Source: Rhodobacter sp. Har01 (GTDB lineage Bacteria; Pseudomonadota; Alphaproteobacteria; Rhodobacterales; Rhodobacteraceae). From it: DNA of 64,000 nt. The notes under the pieces were generated by a model. The model had not been told where the DNA came from. It did not search any database and saw nothing but the letters and a program-made list of their open reading frames with translations. The DNA lies in the NCBI RefSeq assembly GCF_020564565.1, contig NZ_JAJCTD010000004.1, positions 1 to 64,000 on the forward strand, in the 5' to 3' direction. The translations under genes were made by a program, and so were the position numbers. How positions within the stretch are numbered: the stretch's first letter is position 1; each line of letters begins with the position of its first letter. This document shows positions 7,195 to 17,067 of the stretch, one piece after another.

Positions 7195-8669
7195 ACGCCG
7201 TAGATCCCGCCGAACTTGGCCTCGAGGTACTCCAGCAGCGGCCCGGGAGACGGTTCGAACCCGCAAGCCTGCTCGATCACCTCGCGCGGGGCCATCAGCG
7301 CGCCGTGCCGCTGCACCTTTTCGCGCAGCCATTCGGTCGCCGGCGAGGGGTCGCCCCTGGCCATCCGGTCGTCCAGATCCGGCAGGTCGGCCCGCAGCGC
7401 CTTGTGCAGGCAGCCGGCATAGACATTGCCCAGAGTGTAGGTCGGGAAGTAGCCGAACAGGCCCACCGACCAATGCACATCCTGCAGCATCCCGTGGCTG
7501 GGCCGGTCCACCGCCACGCCGAAATCGGCCAGGAACCGGTCGTTCCACGCCGCCTCAAGATCGGCCACCTCCAGCGCGCCCCGCATCAGCGCGCGCTCCA
7601 GATCGAACCGCATCATGATGTGCAGGTTGTAATGCACTTCATCCGCCTCGGTGCGGATGAACCCCGGCCGCACCCGGTTCACCGCGCCGTAGAACCCTTC
7701 GGCCGAGCCGATGCCGAAAGCGCCGAAGCGGTCGCGCATCTCGGCATAAAGCCAGCCGGTGAAGGCGGCGCTGCGGCCCAACTGGTTTTCGTAGATCCGG
7801 CTCTGGCTTTCATGCACCCCCATCGACACGCCCTGGCCGATTGGCGTCAGCAGATAGTCGGGATCGACGGACTGTTCATAGGCGGCGTGGCCGACCTCGT
7901 GGATGGTGGAATAGAGGCAGTTGAACGGGTCGGATTCCGACACCCGCGTGGTGATCCGCACATCCTGCCCAGACCCTGACGAGAACGGATGCACCGCGAT
8001 GTCGATCCGCCCGCGGCTGAAGTCATAGCCGAAGGCGGCGGCCACATCTCGCGACAGGCGCAACTGCGCCTCGGCGCCGAAACTGCCGTCAAGTGCCACC
8101 GGCTGCCGGGCCGCCCCCAGCAGCCGCGCGCGCAAGGCCACCAGCCGCGGCCGCATCGCATCGAACATCGCCGCAATGTCGGCGCCGGTCATGCCCGGCT
8201 CATAATCATCCACCAACGCGTCATAGGCGTCGCCGCCCTGCGCCAGTGCGGCCCCCTCCTCGCGCTTCAGCCTTATCACCTCGGCCAGCGTGGGCAGGAA
8301 GGCCGCCACGTCATCGGCCGCCCGCGCCTCGGCCCAGATGCCCTGCGCCACGCTGGTCACCCGGGCGATTTCCTGCGCCAGTTCGGCCGGCACCTTGGTC
8401 GCACGGCTGTGCGCCCGCGCCACCCGCGCCACCTGCGCCTTGGCGACGGCGCCCTCAGGCTGGACCGCGTCCAGCCATTCGGCCACCCGCTCGTCAGTGC
8501 GGCGGCTGTGCAGCACGCCCTCCATCGCCGCCATCTCCTCGCCGCGTTGCAGGGCGGCGCCGCGCGGCATCACGGTTTCCTGGTCCCAGCTCAGTCGGCC
8601 GGCGACCGACTCCAGCGCCGCCGTTTCGCGCGCATGCGCCAGCAGCGCCTCATAGGCATCGTTCCGCAT
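7191..8669 (-). CDS. Carboxypeptidase, M32 (Taq) family
   Basis: A metallocarboxypeptidase of 492 residues, the normal M32 length. The zinc site HEVGH lies in TIHEVGHAAYEQ (about residue 260), followed by the family motifs HESQSR (about 290), IRTEADEVHYNLHI (about 345) and GMLQDVHWSVG (about 405). It removes C-terminal residues from peptides in the cytosol. The ATG directly follows the stop codon of ctaA without a gap, and its own stop overlaps the GTG of the MFS gene, so ctaA, this gene and the transporter form one unit. A decayed copy of its last codons lies at 5652-5848. Confidence 0.93.
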   Translation of the reverse strand: MRNDAYEALLAHARETAALESVAGRLSWDQETVMPRGAALQRGEEMAAMEGVLHSRRTDERVAEWLDAVQPEGAVAKAQVARVARAHSRATKVPAELAQEIARVTSVAQGIWAEARAADDVAAFLPTLAEVIRLKREEGAALAQGGDAYDALVDDYEPGMTGADIAAMFDAMRPRLVALRARLLGAARQPVALDGSFGAEAQLRLSRDVAAAFGYDFSRGRIDIAVHPFSSGSGQDVRITTRVSESDPFNCLYSTIHEVGHAAYEQSVDPDYLLTPIGQGVSMGVHESQSRIYENQLGRSAAFTGWLYAEMRDRFGAFGIGSAEGFYGAVNRVRPGFIRTEADEVHYNLHIMMRFDLERALMRGALEVADLEAAWNDRFLADFGVAVDRPSHGMLQDVHWSVGLFGYFPTYTLGNVYAGCLHKALRADLPDLDDRMARGDPSPATEWLREKVQRHGALMAPREVIEQACGFEPSPGPLLEYLEAKFGGIYGV

Positions 8670-9857
8670 CTATGCCGTCCCTTTCCGGATCGACCCCGCC
8701 ACGGGGAATTTCGCCAGATGCCGGGCCCGCAGGATCAGCACCCAAAGGACCACCGCGCCGATCTGGTGGGTGATCGCCACATGCAGCTGCGCCGCGGTCA
8801 GCACCGCCATGATGCCCAGGCCGACCTGCGCCAGCAGCATCAGCAGAACCATGTGGAAGGCGAACCGCGTCTGGCCATGCGCCGACTTGCGGCCCATCGC
8901 CCAGGCCACGATGCCGAAGACGAACAGCAGATAGCCCGCCATGCGGTGCAGGAACTGCACCAGGCCGGGATTTTCAAAGAACGCATGCCAGGCCGCCTTG
9001 GTGCCGCCCTGCCCGTCCGGGACGTAGAAGGCATCGGCGGGAAAGAAGCTGTCGCCCATCAGCGGCCAGGTCGGAAAAGCGCGGCCGGCGTCGATGCCGG
9101 CGACCAGTGCGCCCAGCAGGATCTGCAGGAAGGCAAAGTGCATCAGCCCGGTCGCCAGCCCGGCCAGCTTCGCCTCGCGCCCGCGCCGGGCGGTCATCAA
9201 CTCGGCCTCGCTGCGGCCCAGCAGCAGGACATAGGTCGCCAGCAGACCCAGGATTGCAAAGCCGAGGCCAAGATGGATCGCCAGCCGGTAGGAGGCCACA
9301 TCAACCATGTCCCCGGTCAGACCGGAGCGGACCATCCACCAGCCAACCGCACCCTGAACGCCGCCAAGAAGGCCGACGCCCAGCAGCCGCCCGGTCCAGC
9401 CGGTCGGAATCGAGCGCCGCACCAGAAACCACAGGAACCCCACCGCCCAGACCAGCCCGATCAGCCGGCCCAACTGCCTGTGCCCCCATTCCCACCAGTA
9501 GATCGTCTTGAACTCTTCTATGGAAATCAGGCTGTTCTGCAGCGCGAATTCCGGCGTCGCCTTGTACTTATCGAACTCTGCCGTCCAATCGGCCTCGCTC
9601 AACGGCGGCACCACGCCGGTCACCGGCTTCCATTCGGTGATCGACAGCCCGCTGTCGGTCAGCCGGGTCAGCCCGCCGACCAGGATCATCGCCGCGACCA
9701 GCACGAACAGCACCATCAGCCAGCGCCGGATCGCCCCGCGCGCGCCCTTCGGGCGGCTGTCGATCAGCCCGCCGCCACCCGGTCCCGCCTTCACCGGCTT
9801 CGGCGGCGGCGGCGTCTGGTCCGAGACCTCTTCGAAGATGCTGCGTTTCTGGGCCAT
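8670..9857 (-). CDS. ctaA: Heme A synthase (CtaA/COX15)
   Basis: A 395-residue polytopic membrane protein that converts heme O to heme A for cytochrome aa3 oxidase. A Pro-rich cytosolic N-terminus is followed by about eight membrane spans. The conserved heme-ligand histidines appear in GHRQLGRLIGLVW, HRMAGYLLF, LHVAITHQIGAVV and nearby, and the GLTRLTDSGLSITEW signature is present near residue 75. The ATG at 9857 is preceded by AGGGGGG and gives the MAQKRSIFEEV start typical of Rhodobacter homologs; an in-frame start ten codons earlier lacks this support. It heads a unit with the M32 peptidase gene. Confidence 0.95.
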   Translation of the reverse strand: MAQKRSIFEEVSDQTPPPPKPVKAGPGGGGLIDSRPKGARGAIRRWLMVLFVLVAAMILVGGLTRLTDSGLSITEWKPVTGVVPPLSEADWTAEFDKYKATPEFALQNSLISIEEFKTIYWWEWGHRQLGRLIGLVWAVGFLWFLVRRSIPTGWTGRLLGVGLLGGVQGAVGWWMVRSGLTGDMVDVASYRLAIHLGLGFAILGLLATYVLLLGRSEAELMTARRGREAKLAGLATGLMHFAFLQILLGALVAGIDAGRAFPTWPLMGDSFFPADAFYVPDGQGGTKAAWHAFFENPGLVQFLHRMAGYLLFVFGIVAWAMGRKSAHGQTRFAFHMVLLMLLAQVGLGIMAVLTAAQLHVAITHQIGAVVLWVLILRARHLAKFPVAGSIRKGTA

Positions 9858-9940
9858 GCCGCCCCCCTGTTCGTTCGGCCCGGACACTAGGCCCCCGGTC
9901 CGGCCCCTTCAAGGCCCTGCGGCAAGTGGCCCATCGCCGG

Positions 9941-11179
9941 TCAGCGCCGCAGCAGGGCCAGCAAGGCGGGCGTAGCGGTCCCGGTCATCGGCAGGCCCCG
10001 GCTGGCCTCGAAGGCCTCGATGGCGGCCTTGGTCTTGGCCCCCATCACTCCGTCGCTGCCGCCGGTGTCATGGCCTTTCGCCGTCAGCAGGCGCTGGATC
10101 TCTTGCCGGTCGGCCTTGGTCAGGCCGCTGGCATCGGGGCCAAAGTTGCCCCGGATCGCCTCGCCGCCACGAATCCGGTCGCTCAGGTGGCCGACGCCGA
10201 TGGCGTAGTTCTCGGCGTTGTTGTAGCGCAGGATGACGGCGAAGTTGCGGGTCAGCAGGAAGGCCGGGCTGCCCAGACCCCCCGGCGCAACGATACTGCC
10301 GCTTGCCATACGTTCGCCAGACGCGGGCCGTACGCCAAGCATACGCCAGTCGTCGGCCGATTTCGCCTTGCCGCGGCCCAGCAGACCGGTCGGAAAGCCG
10401 GCCGGCAGGGTGACCTCCATCCCCCAGGGCAGGCCCTTCTGCCAGCCGGATTTTGCCACGTAGTTGGCGGTCGAGGCCAGCGCGTCCGAGGGGTCCTCCG
10501 ACCAGATGTCGCGCCGCCCGTCGCCCGTCCAGTCGGCGGCATAGGCCAGGTAAGCGGTTGGAATGAATTGCGTATGCCCCATGGCGCCGGCCCAGCTGCC
10601 GGTCATCCGGTCAGCCGCGATGTCGCCGTTCTGGATGATCTTCAAGGCCGCCGTAAGCTGGCTTTCGAAGAACTCCGCCCGCCGCCCGTCAAACGCCAGG
10701 GTGGCCAGCGCCGAGATCACCGGCACATTGCCCCGGCGCGTGCCGAAGTAGGACTCCATCCCCCAAAACGCAGCAATGACATGGGCTTCCACCCCGTACC
10801 GTGCCTCGATCTGAGCCAGCAGCCCGCCCAGCGAGGCGAATTTCTGCCGTCCCATCGCCACCCGCTCGTCCGAGGCGGCGATGGACAGGTAGTCCTCCAG
10901 CGTGCGCTTGAACTCGGTCTGGTTCCGATCCTTTTCAACCACTTGCGGCAGGAACCCCGCCCCGCGGAAAGCCGCGTCCATGGTGCTGCGGGAAATCCCC
11001 CGCCCCGCCGCCCGGTCACGATAGGCCGCGACCCAGGCGTCGAACGCCGGGTTCGGCACCGGCCGCGGCGGAGCCGCCTCGCCGCCCGCGCCGCGCGCAC
11101 CCCCGCCCGACCCGCCGCCGATGCAGCCCGAAAGCAGCGCCCCCAGCGCCGTCAGCCCCAATGTCCGCCGTGTGATCAT
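9941..11179 (-). CDS. Lytic murein transglycosylase (MltB/SltB type lipoprotein)
   Basis: A 412-residue exported enzyme that cleaves the glycan strand of peptidoglycan with 1,6-anhydro bond formation. The N-terminus is a lipoprotein signal ending in LLSGC (about residue 15-19), placing it in the outer membrane. The catalytic domain (about 60-330) contains AFWGMESYFGTRRGN with the family's Glu, and later AMGHTQFIPTAYL and GWQKGLPWG. A peptidoglycan-binding domain of the PG_binding_1 type fills the last 70 residues (GSDGVMGAKTKAAIEAF). It follows mraY by 82 nt, in the place where murD/ftsW would be expected in related dcw clusters. Confidence 0.9.
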   Translation of the reverse strand: MITRRTLGLTALGALLSGCIGGGSGGGARGAGGEAAPPRPVPNPAFDAWVAAYRDRAAGRGISRSTMDAAFRGAGFLPQVVEKDRNQTEFKRTLEDYLSIAASDERVAMGRQKFASLGGLLAQIEARYGVEAHVIAAFWGMESYFGTRRGNVPVISALATLAFDGRRAEFFESQLTAALKIIQNGDIAADRMTGSWAGAMGHTQFIPTAYLAYAADWTGDGRRDIWSEDPSDALASTANYVAKSGWQKGLPWGMEVTLPAGFPTGLLGRGKAKSADDWRMLGVRPASGERMASGSIVAPGGLGSPAFLLTRNFAVILRYNNAENYAIGVGHLSDRIRGGEAIRGNFGPDASGLTKADRQEIQRLLTAKGHDTGGSDGVMGAKTKAAIEAFEASRGLPMTGTATPALLALLRR

Positions 11180-11261
11180 CTGCCCGCCCGCCCGTGTTCT
11201 GGTCTTGCCTGCGGCCAGACTAGACCAGGACACCTGCCGGTCAAACCCCGGCCACGCCCGG

Positions 11262-12344
11262 TCAGCGGAGTTTCAGCGTGGCCAGGCCGACCATCGCCAG
11301 GATCAGCGAGATGATCCAGAACCGGATCACGATCTGAGGTTCGGCCCAGCCCTTCTTTTCAAAGTGATGGTGGATCGGCGCCATCAGGAAGATGCGCTTC
11401 TTGGTGGCCTTGTAGTACAGCACCTGGATGATCACCGACAGCGCCTCGACCACGAACAGCCCGCCGACGATCGCCAGCACGATCTCGTGCTTGGTGCAGA
11501 CCGCCATCGCGCCCAGTGCGCCGCCCAGCGCCAGCGATCCGGTGTCGCCCATGAACACTGCCGCCGGGGGGGCGTTGTACCACAGGAACCCCAGCCCCGC
11601 GCCGAACAGACCTGCGGCGAAGATCACCAGTTCCGAGGTTCCGGGCACGTAGTGAACGTCGAGATACTGGGTGAAGTCCACCCGGCCCACCGCATAGGCG
11701 ATCACCCCCAGCGTGCCGCAGGCGATCATCACCGGCATGATCGCCAGCCCATCCAGTCCGTCGGTCAGGTTCACCGCATTCGCCGCGCCGACGATGACGA
11801 CCATGCCGAAGGGCACGAAGAAGACACCCAGGTTCAGCAGCGCGTCCTTGAAGAACGGAAAGGCCAGCTGGTTGGTCAGATCATCGGGGTGAAACATCGC
11901 GGCGGCATAGGTTGCCAGACCTGCGATCAGCAGCCCAAGCAGGAAACGCACCCGTGACGAGACCCCCTTGGTGTTCTGCTTGGTCACCTTGGCGTAGTCG
12001 TCAGCGAAACCGATCAGCCCGAAGGCCAGCGTCACCAGCACCACGATCCAGACATAGACATTGTCCAGCCGCGCCCACATCAGCGTCGAGACGAGCAGCG
12101 CCGACAGGATCAGCAGGCCCCCCATGGTTGGCGTGCCCGCCTTGGCGAAATGGCTTTGCGGCCCATCGTCACGGATCGGCTGGCCCTTGCCCTGCTTTCT
12201 GCGCAGAAGGTTGATCAGCGGCCGGCCGAACAGGAACCCGAAGACCAGCGCGGTGACGAAGGCGCCGCCCGCCCGGAAGGTGATGTAGCGAAACAGGTTG
12301 AAGACGTCGCCGCCATCTGAAAATCCGGTCAGCCAATACAGCAT
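11262..12344 (-). CDS. mraY: Phospho-N-acetylmuramoyl-pentapeptide transferase
   Basis: A 360-residue integral membrane enzyme with about ten spans that transfers phospho-MurNAc-pentapeptide to undecaprenyl phosphate, giving lipid I. Diagnostic motifs are FADDYAKV (about residue 115), [13 protein letters not shown] (about 190) and [13 protein letters not shown] (about 320). The length is normal. The start codon lies immediately next to the murF stop, with no intergenic base, so it is co-transcribed as the last gene of this dcw block. Confidence 0.97.
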   Translation of the reverse strand: MLYWLTGFSDGGDVFNLFRYITFRAGGAFVTALVFGFLFGRPLINLLRRKQGKGQPIRDDGPQSHFAKAGTPTMGGLLILSALLVSTLMWARLDNVYVWIVVLVTLAFGLIGFADDYAKVTKQNTKGVSSRVRFLLGLLIAGLATYAAAMFHPDDLTNQLAFPFFKDALLNLGVFFVPFGMVVIVGAANAVNLTDGLDGLAIMPVMIACGTLGVIAYAVGRVDFTQYLDVHYVPGTSELVIFAAGLFGAGLGFLWYNAPPAAVFMGDTGSLALGGALGAMAVCTKHEIVLAIVGGLFVVEALSVIIQVLYYKATKKRIFLMAPIHHHFEKKGWAEPQIVIRFWIISLILAMVGLATLKLR

Positions 12345-13784
12345 TCACTCGGTCCCTTCTGCCGTCGGCGCGGCTTGGCCCATTTTGCGCAGGGCGTCAA
12401 CGACCAGACTGACCTTCGACCCCTTCGATCCCTTGACCAGCACGATATCCCCCGCGTCGAACAGGCTGCGGGCACGGGCCGCCAGTTCCGGCGCGGTCTC
12501 GACCCAGTCGCCCCTTTGCGCCCGCGGCAGCACCTGCCACAGGTTCTTCATCCGCGGGCCGACGCAATGGATGATCGACACCGCCGCCAGCCCCGGATGT
12601 CGGGCGATGTCCAGGTGCATCGCGGTTTCGTCCGGACCCAGTTCCAGCATGTCTCCCAGGATGGCGATGCGCCGCCCGTTGCCCACCCGCCCGATGCCGT
12701 CGGTGGGCCGGGCGGCGATCAGCACCTCCAGCGCTGCCGCCATCGAGGCGGGGTTGGCGTTGAAGGCATCGTCGATCAGGTCGAAGAAGGTCTCTTCGAC
12801 CGGGTCCAGCAGGATGCGCTCGCGCGTGCCGCGCCCGGCGGGCGGCACCCAGCGGCCGATGTCGTGCGCGGCGATCATGGGATCGGCGCCCAGCGCCTCG
12901 GCCGCTGCCAGGGCGCCCAGCGCATTCATCGCGAAATGCCGGCCCGGCGAAGACACCTTGACCAGGAACGGCAGCCCGCCGCGACGGGCTTGGATGACGG
13001 TGGTGTCATCGACGATGCGCGCCTCGATCAGCCGATAGTCGGCCGCCTCGGCCGCGCCGAACAGCACCATGCGGGCGCCGCCAGAGCGGGCGCGGTCCAC
13101 GATCAGGTGTGTGACCGGCAGGTCGGCATTGACCACCGCCACGCCGCCCGGTTCCAGCCCGTCGAAGATCGCGGCCTTTTCCGCCGCGATGCCTTCCAGG
13201 CTGTCGAAGGCCTCAAGATGCGCGGCGGCCACCGTGGTGATCATCGCCACATTCGGCCGCGCCAGCCGCGACAACGGCGCAATCTCGCCGGGGTGGTTCA
13301 TGCCGATCTCGATCACCGCGAAGTCGGTGTCGACCGGCATCCGCGCCAGCGTCAGCGGCACGCCCCAGTGGTTGTTGTAGCTGGCCTCGGCGGCATGCAC
13401 CCGGCCCTGGCCGGCGAGGACTGCCCGCAGCATTTCCTTGGTCGAGGTCTTGCCGACCGAGCCGGTGACGCCGACCACCCGCGCCCCGGTCCGCGCCCGA
13501 CCCGCCGCGCCCAGCCGCGCAAGCGCGGCCAGAACATCGTCAACGATCAGCAGTGGTGCATCCGCGGCCAGGCCTTCAGGCACGCGGGATACCATCGCCG
13601 CCGCCGCGCCCTTTGCCAGCGCCTGCGCCACGAAATCGTGCCCGTCGCGCACGTCGGCCAGCGCGACGAACAGATCGCCCGGTTGCAGGCTGCGGGTGTC
13701 GATCGACACGCCCTGCGCCTCCCACGCGCGCGTGCTGCGCCCACCGGTTGCCTTTGCGGCCTCGTCCGAGGTCCAGAGCGCCAT
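12345..13784 (-). CDS. murF: UDP-MurNAc-tripeptide--D-Ala-D-Ala ligase
   Basis: A 479-residue cytosolic Mur ligase that adds D-Ala-D-Ala to UDP-MurNAc-tripeptide using ATP. The ATP loop GVTGSVGKTSTKEML is near residue 109-123, YNNHWGVPLTL gives the conserved substrate loop, and the Mur-ligase C-terminal domain occupies the last 150 residues. Its ATG overlaps the murE stop by one base (TGATG) and its stop touches mraY, the tight packing typical of the dcw operon. Confidence 0.96.
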   Translation of the reverse strand: MALWTSDEAAKATGGRSTRAWEAQGVSIDTRSLQPGDLFVALADVRDGHDFVAQALAKGAAAAMVSRVPEGLAADAPLLIVDDVLAALARLGAAGRARTGARVVGVTGSVGKTSTKEMLRAVLAGQGRVHAAEASYNNHWGVPLTLARMPVDTDFAVIEIGMNHPGEIAPLSRLARPNVAMITTVAAAHLEAFDSLEGIAAEKAAIFDGLEPGGVAVVNADLPVTHLIVDRARSGGARMVLFGAAEAADYRLIEARIVDDTTVIQARRGGLPFLVKVSSPGRHFAMNALGALAAAEALGADPMIAAHDIGRWVPPAGRGTRERILLDPVEETFFDLIDDAFNANPASMAAALEVLIAARPTDGIGRVGNGRRIAILGDMLELGPDETAMHLDIARHPGLAAVSIIHCVGPRMKNLWQVLPRAQRGDWVETAPELAARARSLFDAGDIVLVKGSKGSKVSLVVDALRKMGQAAPTAEGTE

Positions 13785-15262
13785 CAGATCACCCCATCCA
13801 GTGCCGCCACCGCGATAGAGGCCTGTTCGACGTCATCGAAGGGGAAAATGTCGCCCTTGATCACCTGCCCGGTTTCATGCCCCTTGCCGGCAATCAGCAG
13901 GGCATCGCCCGGCTGCAAGGCATCGACCGCCCGCAGGATGGCCTCGGCGCGGTCGCCCACCTCGTTCGCCTCCGGGCAGGCCGCGAGAATGGCCTTGCGG
14001 ATATCCCCGGGGTCTTCGCTGCGCGGGTTGTCGTCGGTGACATACAGCACATCGGCATGGGCCTTCGCCGCCGCGCCCATCAGGGGGCGCTTGGTGCGGT
14101 CGCGGTCGCCGCCGGCGCCGAAGACGATGATGATGCGGCCCATCACATGTGGCCGCAGGGCGCGAAGTGCGGTCTCGATGGCGTCGGGCGTATGAGCGTA
14201 GTCGACGAACACGCTGGCCCCGTTCGCCCGCGTCGCCGCCCGTTCCATCCGGCCGCGCACGCCGGTCAGCCGGGGCAGCACCGCCAGCACTGCCTCAGGG
14301 TCATCACCGGCGGCGATGGCCAGCCCGGCCGCGACGGCCACGTTCTCGGCCTGGAAGGCACCGATCAGGCCAAGCCGGGTCTGTACCGCCCGGCCCTGCC
14401 ACAGATAGCGCACCTCCTGCCCGGTCGCATCGGGTCGGATGCCGCCGATCTGCAGGTCGGCGCCCGGCCCTTTGCCAACGGTCAGCACCCGCAGGCCCCG
14501 GTCCAGCGCCAGTTCGGCCACGTCCGAGCCCTTGGCGCCGTCAAGGTTCACCACCGCCACCCCGTCCTCGGGCAAGAGCCGGGTGAACAGCCCCGCCTTG
14601 GCGGCGAAGTAGGCCTCCATGGTGTGGTGGTAATCCAGATGGTCCTGCGTCAGGTTGGTGAAGCCGGCTGCGCGCAGCCGCACCCCTTCCAGCCGGCGCT
14701 GGTCCAGCCCGTGCGAGCTTGCCTCCATCGCCGCGTGCGTCACCCCTGCCGCCGCCGCCTCGGCCAGCATCTTGTGCAGCGTCACCGGGTCGGGTGTGGT
14801 GTGCGATGATGGCGCGGACCAGGCGCCTTCGACGCCGGTGGTGCCGATGTTGATCGCCGGATGCCCCAACTCGGCCCAGATCTGCCGGGAGAAGGTGGCG
14901 ACCGAGGTCTTGCCGTTCGTCCCGGTGACCGCGACCATGGTTTCAGGCTGTGCCCCGAACCACAGCGCCGCAGCATAGGCCAGCGCCTCGCGCGGGTCGT
15001 CGGCGACGACCAGCGCCACCGACGACAGCACCAGCGCCTCGGCGGCGATCACCGCCCCCGTCGCGTCGGTGAGGATCGCCGCCGCGCCGGCCTGCAGGGC
15101 CTGCGGGATGAAGTCGGCGCCGTGCCGCGCGCTGCCCGGCAGCGCCGCAAACAACACCCCGGGGCGCACGGCGCGGCTATCTGCGGTGACCCCCGACAGC
15201 ACCGGATCGCGCCGGTCGCGCGCCTTCAGCCCCAGTTCCGAAAGCCGCTTGCCCTGCGCCAT
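13784..15262 (-). CDS. murE: UDP-MurNAc-Ala-Glu--meso-diaminopimelate ligase
   Basis: A 492-residue Mur ligase. The ATP loop VTGTNGKTSVATF is near residue 108-120. The motif DDNPRSEDP (about 407-415) contains DNPR, which in this family marks specificity for meso-diaminopimelate rather than lysine, as expected for a Gram-negative wall. It adds the third residue of the stem peptide in the cytosol. Thirteen bases separate it from ftsI, and its stop overlaps the murF start. Confidence 0.96.
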   Translation of the reverse strand: MAQGKRLSELGLKARDRRDPVLSGVTADSRAVRPGVLFAALPGSARHGADFIPQALQAGAAAILTDATGAVIAAEALVLSSVALVVADDPREALAYAAALWFGAQPETMVAVTGTNGKTSVATFSRQIWAELGHPAINIGTTGVEGAWSAPSSHTTPDPVTLHKMLAEAAAAGVTHAAMEASSHGLDQRRLEGVRLRAAGFTNLTQDHLDYHHTMEAYFAAKAGLFTRLLPEDGVAVVNLDGAKGSDVAELALDRGLRVLTVGKGPGADLQIGGIRPDATGQEVRYLWQGRAVQTRLGLIGAFQAENVAVAAGLAIAAGDDPEAVLAVLPRLTGVRGRMERAATRANGASVFVDYAHTPDAIETALRALRPHVMGRIIIVFGAGGDRDRTKRPLMGAAAKAHADVLYVTDDNPRSEDPGDIRKAILAACPEANEVGDRAEAILRAVDALQPGDALLIAGKGHETGQVIKGDIFPFDDVEQASIAVAALDGVI

Positions 15263-15275
15263 GTTTCGCCCCCGC

Positions 15276-17066
15276 TCAGTTCTCGGCGGCTGTTAGCGTA
15301 GTTCCGGCGACGGGTTCAACCTTGGGCCGCAGCCCCAGCAACGGTGCCACCCGCCGGATCATCTCGGCCGCAACCGGGACCGAGGTCCAGCCCGCGGTCC
15401 GCCGCACCGGCGAGATCATCGTGTTGATCGGCTCGTCCAGCGTCACGATCAGCACATAGCGCGGCGCACTGGCGGGGAACATCGCGGCGAAGGTGTTGAT
15501 CACCTTGTCCTTGTAATAGCCGCCCGACTTCTTGGGCTTGTCGGCGGTGCCGGTCTTTCCGGCCACCTCGTAACCCTCGACCTCGGCAAAGGACGCCGTG
15601 CCGTCGGTGACCACGCGGCGCAGCATCTTGCGGGCCTCGGCCGCCACGTCCTCGGACAACACCCGCACCCCCTTCGCCGCCCCTTCCCGCTTCAGCAGCG
15701 TCGGTTTGAGGTAGATGCCGCCATTGGCGATGGCCGCATAGGCAGCGGCAAGGTGCATCGGACTGGCCGACATCCCGTGACCATAGGCGGTGGTAATGGT
15801 CACGATCTCGGGCCAGCGCTTGGGGATCAGCGGTTTCGCCCCCGGCGCTTCGATCAGTTCCAGTGCGGTCGGTTCGAAGAAACCCATGGATTTCAGGAAG
15901 GCCTGCTGCCGCAAAGGGCCGATCATCAGGGCGATATGCGCCGTGCCCACGTTCGAACTCTTGGCGATCACGTCGGTGACCGACAGCAGCGGGCCGTAGT
16001 TCTTGCCTTCGAATTCCTTGATCTTGTGCTTGCCCCAGATCATTGGCGCATTGGCATCGACCATGGTGTCCGGGTTCACCAGGCCCAGCTCCATTGCCTG
16101 CGCGACGGCAAAGATCTTGAAGGTCGAGCCCAACTCGTAGACCCCCTGAACCGCCCGGTTGAACAAGGGGCTGTCGCCCGCTTCGGCATCCTTGTCGATC
16201 AGCGGCGAGGGCCGGTCGTTCGGATCGAACGTCGGGGCCGAGGCCATGGCGACGATCTCGCCGGTCTGCACGTTCATCAGGATGGCCGCGCCGCCCTTGG
16301 CGTTCATCATGCCGATGCCGGCGGCCAGCACCTCTTCGACCGTCGCCTGCACCGACAGGTCGATCGAAAGCTGCAGCGGCGCGCCCGCCTGGGCCGGATC
16401 GCGCAGGCGCGCGTCCATCGCCTTTTCCACCCCGGCGGTGCCGATCACCTCGGCCGAATGCACGCCCTCGGCGCCGAAGGAATAGCCCCCCAGCACATGC
16501 GCGGCGAGGCTGCCGTTGGGATAAAGCCGCATTTCGCGCGGGCCGAACAGCAGGCCGGGATCGCCGATTTCATGCACCAGCTGCATCTGTTCGGGCGACA
16601 GCACCTTTCGCACCCAGACAAAGCTGCGGCCGTCGGTGAACCGCCGCTCCAGCGCGGCGGCGTCAAGGTCGGGGAAGATTTCCGCCAGTTTCGCCGCGGT
16701 GCCCTTGGGGTCCACCATGTCCTTCGGATGGGCGTAAAGCGCATGCGTGGTCATGTTGGTGGCCAGGATGCGTCCTTCGCGGTCCACGATGTCGGCCCGC
16801 TGCGCAACGATTTCGGCGCCCGGCGCGCTGGCCACCGGTTCAACCGGGACCGAGGCCGCAAGGTGGCCCATCCGCACGCCGATGGTCAGATAGGCACAGC
16901 CGAAGGCCACAGCCAGCAGCGCCAACCGAGACGAGGCGCGGCCCTGGGTCTTTTCGCGCAGGGCTTCGTGGCGCTGCGCAAGGTTCTCGCGCTCGATCAG
17001 GTCGGGGCTCTCGCCGCGCTGGCGCGCCAGCAGGATCCGGGTCAGCGGGCGAAGCGGCGTGCGCAT
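15276..17066 (-). CDS. ftsI: Division-specific transpeptidase, penicillin-binding protein 3
   Basis: A 596-residue class B penicillin-binding protein that cross-links septal peptidoglycan. A cytosolic N-terminus of about 45 basic residues precedes one membrane span (about 47-66), then a periplasmic dimerisation region and the transpeptidase domain. The catalytic triad motifs are STFK (in ELGSTFKIF), SSN (in AKSSNVG) and KTG (in AGKTGTADK). The ATG at 17066 was chosen because it lies one base after the ftsL stop and gives a normal N-terminus; an in-frame extension to 17243 would run through ftsL. Confidence 0.96.
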   Translation of the reverse strand: MRTPLRPLTRILLARQRGESPDLIERENLAQRHEALREKTQGRASSRLALLAVAFGCAYLTIGVRMGHLAASVPVEPVASAPGAEIVAQRADIVDREGRILATNMTTHALYAHPKDMVDPKGTAAKLAEIFPDLDAAALERRFTDGRSFVWVRKVLSPEQMQLVHEIGDPGLLFGPREMRLYPNGSLAAHVLGGYSFGAEGVHSAEVIGTAGVEKAMDARLRDPAQAGAPLQLSIDLSVQATVEEVLAAGIGMMNAKGGAAILMNVQTGEIVAMASAPTFDPNDRPSPLIDKDAEAGDSPLFNRAVQGVYELGSTFKIFAVAQAMELGLVNPDTMVDANAPMIWGKHKIKEFEGKNYGPLLSVTDVIAKSSNVGTAHIALMIGPLRQQAFLKSMGFFEPTALELIEAPGAKPLIPKRWPEIVTITTAYGHGMSASPMHLAAAYAAIANGGIYLKPTLLKREGAAKGVRVLSEDVAAEARKMLRRVVTDGTASFAEVEGYEVAGKTGTADKPKKSGGYYKDKVINTFAAMFPASAPRYVLIVTLDEPINTMISPVRRTAGWTSVPVAAEMIRRVAPLLGLRPKVEPVAGTTLTAAEN

Positions 17067-17067
17067 G

